From positions 1-64,000 of the forward strand of contig CAVYNB010000003.1 in assembly GCA_963769745.1 (NCBI GenBank): a DNA stretch of 64,000 bases, written 5' to 3'. The notes under the pieces are model-generated. The model saw nothing but the letters and a program-made list of their open reading frames with translations. It searched no databases and was not told the origin of the DNA. Source of the DNA: JALORV01 sp963769745. GTDB taxonomy: Bacteria > Pseudomonadota > Gammaproteobacteria > Burkholderiales > Burkholderiaceae_F. Shown here in pieces: positions 46,378 through 54,830 of the stretch. Position numbers and translations under genes: made by a program. The stretch's first letter is position 1. Each line of letters begins with the position of its first letter.

Positions 46378-47022
46378 ATGGACTACGCACAGCAGCAGCG
46401 CAATCCGGGCCGACACGTGGTGGGAATCACTGCGGTCGTGCTGCTGCACGTCGTGGTCGTTTATGCGCTGGTCACGGGGCTTGCGCGTACTGTCGTCGAG
46501 GTGATCAAGGGACCGATCGACGTCAAGGTGATCGAGGAGATCATCAAGAAGCCGCCGCCGCCGCCGGAAGTCGTCCCGCCGCCGCCGAAGGTGGCCGCGC
46601 CGCCGCCGCCGTTCATCCCGCCGCCGGAGATCAATATCGCGCCGCCGCCGACTCCTGCGCCGACCATTTCAGCGGTCACGCAGGAAGCGCCGCCCGGACC
46701 GCAGGCTCCCGTCATCCAGAAGCCGGCCGAAGCGCCGGCTCCGGCCCCGGCGATTCGCAGTGCTCGCGTGACCTGCGCCAATTACATCGAAGTCATGCAG
46801 TCGATCGTCTATCCGCGCGAAGCGCTGAAGGACAACCTCGAAGGCGAGGTGGTGATCGAGTTCACGGTGTCTGCCTCCGGACAGGTCAAGGACACGGTGA
46901 TCAAGTCGTCGACGAATCGCGTCTTCAACCGCGCGTCGATGGCGGTCGTTTCTCAGCTGTCCTGCCAGGGGCAAGGGCAGGACGTACGGGTGCAGGCCCC
47001 GATCAGTTTCAAGCTTCGTTAA
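46378..47022 (+). CDS. tonB: TonB-type energy transducer
   Basis: Links the inner-membrane proton-driven ExbBD motor to outer-membrane receptors. The ATG at 46378 has AGGAGGGG upstream and gives 214 residues. The N-terminal membrane anchor (VVGITAVVLLHVVVVYALVTG) is followed by a long periplasmic Pro-rich spacer (residues about 55-115, with PPPPPEVVPPPP), then a C-terminal TonB domain, YPREALKDNLEGEVVIEFTV. Energises at least the two receptors encoded downstream, by inference. It is the first gene of a five-gene operon. Confidence 0.92.
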   Translation: MDYAQQQRNPGRHVVGITAVVLLHVVVVYALVTGLARTVVEVIKGPIDVKVIEEIIKKPPPPPEVVPPPPKVAAPPPPFIPPPEINIAPPPTPAPTISAVTQEAPPGPQAPVIQKPAEAPAPAPAIRSARVTCANYIEVMQSIVYPREALKDNLEGEVVIEFTVSASGQVKDTVIKSSTNRVFNRASMAVVSQLSCQGQGQDVRVQAPISFKLR

Positions 47023-47116
47023 CAGGCAGGGACAAAGGCGATCGGACCATGGCGCCACCGCGCCGCGTGACTCTCCTTTCTCACCTTTGACCCATCTTCC
47101 ACCAGGAGATTTAGCA

Positions 47117-47998
47117 ATGATCTCGATCATCCGTCGCCATGCCGCCACTCTGGCGATTCTGGCCATAACTGGCCTTGCTGCACCCACTTCCGTGATCGCC
47201 CAGCAGGACGCTCAGAAGGCTGCCCCGGCAGCCGAAGCGCCGGCACCCGCTGCAGCACCGGCCCCGGCCCCCGCTGCGCCGATGCCCGCGGCGGCGCCCA
47301 CGGTGACCAAGGAAACCATCGAGAACCCGTACGGCCTCGAGGCCCTGTGGCGTCAGGGCGACTTCGTGTCCAAGGGCACGCTGATCATCCTGGTCATCAT
47401 GTCCATGGGCAGCTGGTACATCATCTTCGTCAAGCTCTGGGAGCAGTTCAAGCTGATGCGCCAGGGTCGCGAGATGGCTGCCGCGTTCTGGAAGTCCGCA
47501 TCGCTGAAGGAAGGCGCCAAGAAACTCAAGGACGGCAGCGCGTTCCGCTACATCGCCGAAACCGGACTGGCCGCGAACGAGCACCACGAGGGTGCGCTCA
47601 CCGAGAATATCGACCTGAACACCTGGGTCACGATGTCCGTGCAGCGCGCGGTCGACACCGTACAAAGCCGTCAGCAGGACGGACTCGCCTTTCTTGCAAC
47701 GGTCGGATCGACGGCGCCGTTCGTGGGACTGTTCGGGACGGTGTGGGGCATCTATCACGCGCTGACGGCCATCGGCATCGCTGGCCAGGCATCGATCGAC
47801 AAGGTCGCGGGTCCGGTGGGCGAGGCGCTGATCATGACGGCCATCGGCCTGGCGGTCGCGGTGCCGGCGGTCATGGGTTACAACTGGCTGGTCCGCCGCA
47901 ACAAGACCGCGATGGAAACGGTCCGCGCCTTCGGCTCCGATCTGCACGCAGTGCTGCTCGGTCGCAAGGTTGAAATGAAGGCTGCGCCCGCGCGCTGA
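47117..47998 (+). CDS. exbB: ExbB-type MotA/TolQ/ExbB proton channel protein
   Basis: Inner-membrane pentameric scaffold of the TonB motor. The ATG at 47117 has AGGAG eight bases upstream. The 293 residues begin with a signal-like helix ending SVIAQQ and then an Ala/Pro-rich periplasmic stretch (about 27-60) before the three canonical helices: LIILVIMSMGSWYIIFVKLW, LAFLATVGSTAPFVGLFGTV and ALIMTAIGLAVAVPAVMGYN. The leader plus linker is longer than in E. coli ExbB, as seen in Xanthomonas-type systems. exbD follows after 24 bases. Confidence 0.92.
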   Translation: MISIIRRHAATLAILAITGLAAPTSVIAQQDAQKAAPAAEAPAPAAAPAPAPAAPMPAAAPTVTKETIENPYGLEALWRQGDFVSKGTLIILVIMSMGSWYIIFVKLWEQFKLMRQGREMAAAFWKSASLKEGAKKLKDGSAFRYIAETGLAANEHHEGALTENIDLNTWVTMSVQRAVDTVQSRQQDGLAFLATVGSTAPFVGLFGTVWGIYHALTAIGIAGQASIDKVAGPVGEALIMTAIGLAVAVPAVMGYNWLVRRNKTAMETVRAFGSDLHAVLLGRKVEMKAAPAR

Positions 47999-48022
47999 GC
48001 GCCGGGTCGACGGAGACTCCCC

Positions 48023-48454
48023 ATGGCGATGAATATCGCGTCGGAAGACGGCGGCGAAGACGAAGCCATCTCGACGATCAACACCACGCCGCTGGTCGAC
48101 GTGATGCTGGTGCTCTTGATCATCTTCCTGGTCACGATTCCGGTCATCACGCAGTCGGTTCCGCTGAAGCTGCCGGAGGAGATCAACGTCCCGCGGCAGA
48201 CCAAGCCGGAGAACATCGAGATCGCGGTTACCAAGGACGGCGACGTCTTCTGGGGCTTGCAGCAGGTGCGTGACAACGACGAACTGCTGGATCGACTGAA
48301 GAAGGTTGCAGTCATCCAGCCGCAGCCGGAGGTTCACATCCGGGGCGACCTCACCGGCCGCTACGAGTTTGTCGGGCGCGTCGTGTTCGCTGCCCAGCGT
48401 GCCGGCATCCAGAAAATTGGATTCGTGACCGAGCCGCCGCCACGCGGCGGTTGA
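48023..48454 (+). CDS. exbD: ExbD-type biopolymer transport protein, first copy
   Basis: Periplasm-facing partner of ExbB with one membrane helix. The 143 residues contain INTTPLVDVMLVLLIIFLVT with the proton-carrying D26 at the helix start, and a C-terminal periplasmic domain (EVHIRGDLTGRYEFVGRVV). It is one of two tandem ExbD genes; together they resemble the exbD1-exbD2 pair of Xanthomonas. Specialisation of the two copies is not visible from sequence alone. Confidence 0.93.
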   Translation: MAMNIASEDGGEDEAISTINTTPLVDVMLVLLIIFLVTIPVITQSVPLKLPEEINVPRQTKPENIEIAVTKDGDVFWGLQQVRDNDELLDRLKKVAVIQPQPEVHIRGDLTGRYEFVGRVVFAAQRAGIQKIGFVTEPPPRGG

Positions 48455-48482
48455 TCGCCGTACCGGTTCGAGGAGAACTGCA

Positions 48483-48914
48483 ATGGGAATGAATGTCGGT
48501 TCGGGCAGCGGTTCGCAGGACCCGGACGTGATGGTCGAAATCAACACCACGCCGTTGATCGACGTGATGCTGGTGCTGCTGGTCATGCTGATCATCACGA
48601 TTCCGATCCAGCTGCACTCGGTCAACCTCAACATGCCGGTGGGCACGCCGCCGCCGCCGACCGAGAAGCCGGTGGTCATTACGGTCGACGTCGACTTCGA
48701 CGGCACGATCTACTGGAACGGCGACGTTGTTGCCGACCGCGCCGCCCTCGAGGCGCGCCTGACGGACGCGGCCGCACAGCCTGTGCAACCGGAGGTCCAT
48801 CTCCGTCCGAACAAGCTGGCTGAGTACAAGGATGTCGCCGCGGTCATGGCCTCTGCGCAGCGACTCGGCGTGACCAAGCTCGGCCTGGTGGGCAACGAGC
48901 AGTTCGTGCGCTGA
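48483..48914 (+). CDS. exbD2: ExbD-type biopolymer transport protein, second copy
   Basis: Paralogue of the preceding ExbD, also 143 residues but clearly diverged outside the helix. EINTTPLIDVMLVLLVMLII carries D27. The periplasmic part includes TVDVDFDGTIYWNGDVVADR and ends with GVTKLGLVGNEQFVR. It begins 28 bases after exbD1 with GAGGAG upstream, and is nine bases before the TPR gene. Two ExbDs may form homo- or heterodimers in the ExbB pore; which is inference. Confidence 0.92.
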   Translation: MGMNVGSGSGSQDPDVMVEINTTPLIDVMLVLLVMLIITIPIQLHSVNLNMPVGTPPPPTEKPVVITVDVDFDGTIYWNGDVVADRAALEARLTDAAAQPVQPEVHLRPNKLAEYKDVAAVMASAQRLGVTKLGLVGNEQFVR

Positions 48915-48922
48915 GCGTGTCG

Positions 48923-50111
48923 ATGAAGCTGCTGATCCGCGCCCTGATGGTGTTCGCGCTGGCCGCGAGCGTTCACGTAGCGCATGCCCAGTTGCGCCCC
49001 GAGGTCGGCAAGCCCCTGCAGCAGGCTTCGGAGATGCTCAAGGCGGGCCGCGCCAAGGAGGCACTTGCAAAGGTGCGCGAGGCCGACGCGGTCGCCAACA
49101 AGACGCCCGCCGAGCAGCTGACGATCGACCGCATGCGCGGTGCCGCGGCGGCGCGCGCAGGCGAACCGCAGACCGCCATCAAGTCGTTCGAGGCGACCAT
49201 GGCGTCGGGCAAGCTCAGCCCGGCCGAACAGGCCCAGACGGCCGAGCAGCTCGCGCACCTGTACTCGCAGGTGAAGGACTGGAACAAGACACGCGAGTGG
49301 GCGCAGAAGGCCAAGCAGCTGGGCGGCAACGCCGCCGATCTCGACAAGCTGCTTGCCTATGTCAATTCGCAGTCAGGTGACTTCGGCGCCATCGCGCGCG
49401 ACGCGCAGGCCGCCATCGAAGCGGCCGAGAAGGCCGGGCGCCGCCCCGAAGAGGCCGATCTCCTGCGCCTGTCGGACGCGCTGCGCCGGACCGGCAACAA
49501 CGCCGGGCAGTCCGCCGTTCTCGAAAAACTCGTCAGCAACTACCCGAAGCAGGAATACTGGGCGATCGTGCTCGGCCGCATCCAGAGCAAGCCCGGCTTC
49601 TCGGGCCGCCTCACGTTCGACGTCATGCGGCTCAGACGTGAAACCAAGACGCTGGAGACGGCCGAAGACTATGTCGAAATGACTCAGCTTGCGCTGCAAA
49701 ATGGCCAGGCTGCGGAGGCCAAGGCGGTCATCGATGAGGGCTTTCGCTCGCGGCATCGTCGGCAAGGGGGCGGAGGCCGAGCGGCAGAAACGCCTGCAGG
49801 CGCTGGCGGCACAGAAGGCCGCCGACGCGCCCCGGGATCTCGCCAAGGCCGAATCCGAATCCGCAGGCGATGCCAATGCCCTGGTGCGTATCGGCATGGC
49901 CTATACCGGCCTGGGACAGTTCGACAAAGGCATTGCCCTGATGCAGCAGGGTATCGCCAAGGGCGGCCACAAGCATGTCGACGATGCTCGATTGCACCTT
50001 GGCATCGCCAACCTGAGAGCCGGCAACAAGGCCAAGGCCAACGAGGCATTCCGGAGTGTGAAGGGGTCGGACGGCGCAGCGGATCTCGCGCGCCTCTGGA
50101 CCCGCGTCTAG
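48923..50111 (+). CDS. periplasmic TPR-repeat protein of the tonB operon, one frame break
   Basis: Signal peptide KLLIRALMVFALAASVHVAHA (start ATG 48923; a GTG at 48917 is in frame) followed by helical repeats. Visible repeat stretches are KPLQQASEMLKAGRAKEAL, EQLAHLYSQVKDWNKTREWA and, near the end, ALVRIGMAYTGLGQFDKG. One extra base in TTTC at 49743-49746 breaks the frame; the repaired join is VIDEGFARGIVGKGAEAE. Total about 395 residues. Co-localisation with tonB-exbBD suggests it assists TonB-dependent transport or its assembly; the family function is not established to my knowledge. Confidence 0.82.
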
Positions 50112-50210
50112 CGTCGCCAACGACGCCCGCGAGCCGGGCTCAGAAGGTCATCCTGCCCGGTCGCACTTCTCCCGCGCTGTCGGTCACCGACGGCGCCGCA
50201 GGCCTTGCGG

Positions 50211-50645
50211 TTACTTCAGTGAAGCCAGGTAGGCGACCACGTCTTCAACCTCTGCCGCCGACAGTTTCGGAGCATCGCCCTGGCCGATGCCGGTCTTGTG
50301 GAAGCTGGGCATTGCCGCACCGCGCGTGACACGCGAAAAATCGACGACCGACAAACGCAACTGGGCCGGCGTCAGCGCGGCGCCCACGCCATCGAGCGCC
50401 GGTCCGCGCTTGCCGCCGGGCTGCATGTCCTTGTCCTTGATCGAATGACAGGTGAGGCAATTGGCCGCCCCGCGCTTGACGAGCAATGCCCGGCCACGCA
50501 CCGCGTCACCAGGCTTGCCGGTCAGCGACTGCGGGATGCCATCGCCGACGACCTTGTACTCCGCCACCTGTGCCCACGCACCGCCAGCGCTTGCGACCAG
50601 GGCCAGCGCCAGGGTACCGATCACCATTACTCGTCTCATCGTCAT
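50211..50645 (-). CDS. SoxX-like monohaem cytochrome c
   Basis: A 144-residue periplasmic cytochrome. The signal peptide VMVIGTLALALVASAGGAWA precedes a single haem site CLTCH (C63, C66, H67) with a likely distal Met in GAAMPSFHK (M112). The spacing and GPALDGVGAALTPAQLRLSVVD stretch resemble SoxX, the small subunit of the SoxAX thiosulfate-oxidising complex. No soxA or other sox gene is in the window, so it may be a SoxX-like orphan with a different electron partner. Confidence 0.78.
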   Translation of the reverse strand: MTMRRVMVIGTLALALVASAGGAWAQVAEYKVVGDGIPQSLTGKPGDAVRGRALLVKRGAANCLTCHSIKDKDMQPGGKRGPALDGVGAALTPAQLRLSVVDFSRVTRGAAMPSFHKTGIGQGDAPKLSAAEVEDVVAYLASLK

Positions 50646-50863
50646 TCAGGGCCGGGCCCTGCTCCGTCTTCGTGCCTGGTCGGCTGATTGATAAGTGCAT
50701 CGACCTGGCGCTCTTGGGAGGACGTAGTCTGGCGCGCGGCGGCTGAACCTGGTTTGGCACAACGCAAGCAATGTTGCGCACGACCCTCGTCCCGGTCCCC
50801 GAGAGCTGGGACCGGGACGATCGAGTCGACTATGGTCGGGCGCGGCGGATGACCGGTGAGTGA

Positions 50864-51043
50864 TCAGCGCTGCTTCGTCTCGGTCGCCGTTTCTGCCAGT
50901 GCCTGTGGTTTGATCTTGGCCGCCAGGAACACGGCCTGGTCCTTCTCGTGCTCGGCAACGGCCACGACTGCACTGAATATGGCGAACGTGACGACGGCGG
51001 CGGCTGCGGCTGCGACGGAGCGTTGGGCAAGTTTGTCTTTCAT
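50864..51043 (-). CDS. 59-residue single-helix membrane protein
   Basis: The ATG at 51043 has GGAGA eight bases upstream. The product has a short basic head (KDKLAQR), one hydrophobic helix (AAAAAAVVTFAIFSAVVAVA) and a polar tail that ends ETATETKQR. It could be an inner-membrane peptide or a cleaved secreted one. I do not recognise a family with certainty. It is divergent from the 58-residue protein on the other side of a 380-bp gap and has a similar layout. Confidence 0.6.
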   Translation of the reverse strand: MKDKLAQRSVAAAAAAVVTFAIFSAVVAVAEHEKDQAVFLAAKIKPQALAETATETKQR

Positions 51044-51423
51044 GATGTTCTCCAGATTCGGCTGGGTTGCCCGCCGGTCAGCGGATGAGGCGCATTTCAT
51101 CGTGTTCGCGCTCTTCGCTCCATGGAAGAAGCCGTGCCGCCAGTGCCGGCAGATTCACGCGAATGGCGGGTTTTCAACGCCGGCAGCCCGTCGCGCCGAT
51201 GCGCCGCACTTCGCGTGCCCGAAACCGGCGCGAACTGCCGCTGGCGGCGACGAACTGCACCTGGGCCGGATGAACTGCACAAGCGACGCCTGAGCGCGAC
51301 GAAACCCGCTTTGCAGTTCACGCCGCGAATTGCGCAGCCGGTCGCAAGTCGCTCGAAAGTCTCCTTCGTGCTGCCTACAGTGCACCCATCGACAACGCAC
51401 TTGCTTCACGAAAGGACCGCACC
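51044..51423. other. 380-bp intergenic region between divergent small genes
   Basis: No gene-like reading frame is convincing here. It contains the ribosome sites of both flanking small genes (GGAGA for the leftward gene, AAAGGA near 51414 for the rightward one) and a loose direct repeat GAACTGCAC (51253-51275 area). I see no hairpin or strong promoter. Confidence 0.4.
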
Positions 51424-51600
51424 ATGAACGCCACTTACACCGCTTCTGTCTCCACCCGGATCACCGCCCTGGTCGTGGCCGTCCTGACCAGCGCCGTCGT
51501 GCTGGGCAGCACCGTGGCCGGCATGCAGCCGCGCGACGACGCCGGCATGCAGGTCATCGCGCTCGAGCGCGTGACCGTGACGGCACCGCGGATCAACTGA
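51424..51600 (+). CDS. 58-residue small secreted or single-helix membrane protein
   Basis: ATG 51424 with AAAGGA upstream encodes a basic-polar head, one hydrophobic helix (ITALVVAVLTSAVVLGSTVAG) and a short tail that ends VIALERVTVTAPRIN. A hairpin terminator starts 90 bases after its stop. From memory, small proteins with a tail ending in a VTVTA-like sequence are common in Burkholderiales but have no assigned role. It is a convincing gene by start context and terminator rather than homology. Confidence 0.62.
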   Translation: MNATYTASVSTRITALVVAVLTSAVVLGSTVAGMQPRDDAGMQVIALERVTVTAPRIN

Positions 51601-51689
51601 GTCGACGAGAGCGCGCGGCGCGCCGCGCCCGGTCCCGCGGCAGTCCGCGTGCAGGGTAGACGAAACACCGCACCAGACACTCACCACAG

Positions 51690-51720
51690 AAGCCCGGCTT
51701 CGGCCGGGCTTTCTGTTTCT
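51690..51720 (+). terminator. intrinsic terminator after the 58-residue gene
   Basis: AGCCCGGC (51691-51698) pairs with GCCGGGCT (51703-51710) around TTCG, followed by the T-rich TTCTGTTTCT. Confidence 0.8.
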
Positions 51721-51754
51721 GGCGCATCGGATCGCCTCGTCAAGTGCGGCGACT

Positions 51755-51784
51755 CAAAAAAAAGGCCCGCCGAAGCGGGCCTTT
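51755..51784 (-). terminator. intrinsic terminator of the first TonB-dependent receptor gene
   Basis: AAAGGCCCGC pairs with GCGGGCCTTT around a CGAA loop (TTCG on the coding strand), followed on the minus strand by a run of eight T (51756-51763). It lies 22 bases beyond the receptor stop. Confidence 0.9.
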
Positions 51785-51805
51785 CGATGTTGCTGCAGGT
51801 AGTGC

Positions 51806-54537
51806 TTATTTGAACTCGTAGCCGAGCCGCACGAAGTACTGGCGGCCGATCGGATTGGAAAAGCGCGGGTCGTAGCCCACCTGGAACGTGGCGCCCTGGT
51901 TGGAGAACGGCGCCTTCTCGTCGAACATATTGAGTATGCCGGCGGTCACCGTCAGGCCCTTGAAGCCCTGCCACGTGCCCGTCAGGTCCCACACCGAGTA
52001 CGCGCCGACGGTGTTCTCGTCGTACGGCGCGCCGAACTCGGGCTGGTTCTGATCCCAGTACGAGCTCTTCAGGCGGTTGAACAGGTTGACCGACCACGGA
52101 CCCGTGTTCCAGCCGGCCATGACGACGTGCTGCCAGCGGAATGCCGGGAAGCCCAGTTCGTTCGAATACACCCCCAACGCGGTGAAGTACTCGCCACCCT
52201 TCTCCAGTTGCTGTTCCCATTGCAGCAAGTACGTGCCCTGCAGCGAGAACATGAAGTTGCCGTACTCGGACGTCTCACGGGCCTGGAAGCTGAAGTCGAG
52301 CCCCTGCGCCTTGATGTTCGCCGAGGTTCTCTTGCGTCTGGACGATGTACGCCAGCGGATCGACTGCGTTCATGCCACCGCAGGTCGCGACCAGTGCCAC
52401 CTGGTCGGCGGCCGACAACTGGCTGCAGCGCACGAAACGGTTCGCGTACTTCGCCGGGTCGTTGAAGATCGAGTCCTCTGGGATCACGCCGACCGTATCG
52501 TTGACCTTCGTGTTCCAGTAGTCGACGCTCGCCGAGACGTTCTTCGTGATATCGAACACCAGGCCGAGCGACCAGGAATCCGACGTTTCAGGCTCCAGGT
52601 TCTTGTTGCCGCCCTGCTGGCTCTGGAACTGCTGGCCGCAGTCGCGTGCCGCGTCAGCGCCCGCCACCGGGGTACCGCCCGGGCACAGCACCGGGTCGTC
52701 CCAGGCGTCGGCCGTGAAGGTGATCGAGTTCGGCGAGTAGATGTCGTACAGCGTCGGGGCGCGGAAGCCCTGGTTGTACGACGCGCGCAGCAGCATGTTG
52801 TCCATTGCCTGCCAGCGCCACGACACCTTCGGCGAGAAGTTGTTGCCAACGTCGCTGTAGTCGTCATAGCGCAGTGCGACGTTGAACTCCATCGTCTTCA
52901 GCACCGGGATGTTGAGCTCGGCCAGCAGCGCGTACACATTGCGGTCGCCTTGGGAGTCCTCAGCCAGTTCCAGGCCCGAACTGGCAGCCTGGCGTATCAG
53001 TGTGAAGTTATTGGTGTAGTTGACTTCTTCCTTGCGGTACTCGCCTCCGATCGCCAGGATCCAGGCACCGGCGCTCGTATTGAAGATTTCGCGCTGGCCG
53101 TTGAGGTTGATACCAAAGATGTCACCGTCGATCGCCTGCACCTGGCCGAGCACCTTGCTCGAAACGATGTAGCTCGTGCCGGCGGCATCGTTGCTGCCGA
53201 ACGGGTTCAGGAAAGGCGCACCGTTCAGGCCGGCCATGCCGTCGCGAATCTTCGGCGCGCTCGACGTAGCCGTTCGTGAAGAACTGGTCGACCGTTGAGC
53301 CAGAGTAATAGCCGACGGCGTTGTAAGTCCAGCCGGCGCCCGAGCCCTCCAGACCGAGCATCACGCGATCGGTCGTGTTTTCGATGCGTTGCTGCCGCGG
53401 GCCTGCCGGCACCATCCGCCAACCAACCGAGATCGGGGCTGCGGTATTCAGCGCCGGGTTTGTGATCGGGTTGGCACCGTTGCCCGGGTAGAACGGGTTG
53501 TTGGGCGTCATCGACAGCCCGGTCAGCGGGGTCGGCGCGACCGTGGTGCTGACCTCGTTGTAGGCGCGGAAGTACTCGAGGAACACCTGATTGTTCGCGC
53601 CGAGCGCGACCGTGCCGCGGCCGAAGAACGACCATTGCTCCTGCTCCGGGATCAGCTGGATCGCCTGCGTGTAATCGTAACGGCAGCTGTTCGGACCGTA
53701 GACATCAGGAACCAGGACCGACGTCGTCGGCTGGCAGTTCGGCAATGACGGGTTGGTCGACACGCCGGTGGACGACTGGCTGTAGTTGGCCGGGAAGCTG
53801 GTGCCGCTGGTCTTCGCCAGGCCCTTGTCGAGGATCAGGCCGGTGCCGGTGTAGCTGCGGTCCGTCGCCAGCAGTTCTTCCTGCTTCGTGTAGGTGAAGC
53901 CGCCAAAGACGTTCCAGCCCTGCTTGGCGAGCGAGCCAAAACCGCCGAGGATGTTGGCCGAGTACTGTTCGCCGCCGCTTTCGGACGGCCACGTGCCCTG
54001 GCCGGCGACCGAGATGCCCTCGTACTCCTTGCGCGTGATGATGTTGACCACGCCGGCGATCGCATCTGTACCGTAGACAGCCGACGCGCCGTCGCGCAGC
54101 ACTTCAATGCGCTGGATCGCGACGGTCGGGATCGTGTTCAGGTCGACCCCAACGCCCAGGTAGGGGTTCGTGACGACGCGCTGGCCGTTGAGCAGCACCA
54201 GAGTGCGCTCAGGTCCAAGGCCGCGCAGGTCGACGAACGAGGCCGCGCCGTTGCTGGCGCCGACCGAACCCGTCGTATTGACTGTGCTCTGGTTTTCAGC
54301 GACGAACGTCAACGCCTGTTCGGCCGTCGTGACGCCCGCCTTCTTCAGTTCCTCGACATCAATCGTGGTGACCGGCAGCGCGGTCTCGGACTGGCTGCGG
54401 CGAATCAACGAGCCGGTGATCTCCACGCGGTCCTGAGTCACCACGGGTGTCTGTGCAAGTGACACTGGCGCAAAGCCGACGAGGCCGGCACCAAAAGCGG
54501 CGCTGACCGCGAGGCTTAGTCGCGTTCTTTTCAACAT
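51806..54537 (-). CDS. TonB-dependent outer-membrane receptor 1, two frame breaks
   Basis: 22-stranded barrel receptor. ATG 54537 has GGAGG eight bases upstream. The signal peptide (LSLAVSAAFGAGLVGF, cleaved near SLAQ) leads to a plug domain with VEITGSLIRRSQSETALPV, LRGLGPERTLVLLNGQRVV and RIEVLRDGASAVYGTDAIAG. Single extra bases near 53248-53255 and 52316-52322 split the barrel into three frames; repaired joins are KIRDGMAGLNGAPFLNPFG and LGNIKAQGLDFSF. The C-terminus ends QYFVRLGYEFK, an aromatic barrel end. About 908 residues after repair. No substrate assigned. It is a close paralogue of the next receptor. Confidence 0.9.
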
Positions 54538-54772
54538 ATAGGAATCCTCCAGTTGGATGCCCGAATGAGCTGGTGCTCCGGGAGAACCCGAGGGTTCTCC
54601 CGAATAAATGGCCCGTCTCGGTACCCCGCGAGAGTAGCGAATGTCATCAAATCGAAACGCAAAACCGCCCTCTGAAGCGACGGACCGATCCGCCGCTGTC
54701 TCGTCGATCCAACAGTCGTTTCATTGCTGCAGCGCAGCGGCCGTCGCCCTGTTATCGCCGAAACTCTCGGGA

Positions 54773-54809
54773 CAAAAAAAGGGTGGGTGCCCGAAGGCGC
54801 CCACCCTTG
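54773..54809 (-). terminator. intrinsic terminator of the second TonB-dependent receptor gene
   Basis: AAGGGTGGGC(G)CC on the coding strand pairs with GGCACCCACCC around TTCGG, then TTTTTTT. It ends 22 bases beyond the receptor stop, the same arrangement as for receptor 1. Confidence 0.9.
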
Positions 54810-54830
54810 TCGAGAACGACGAGACCCGGT

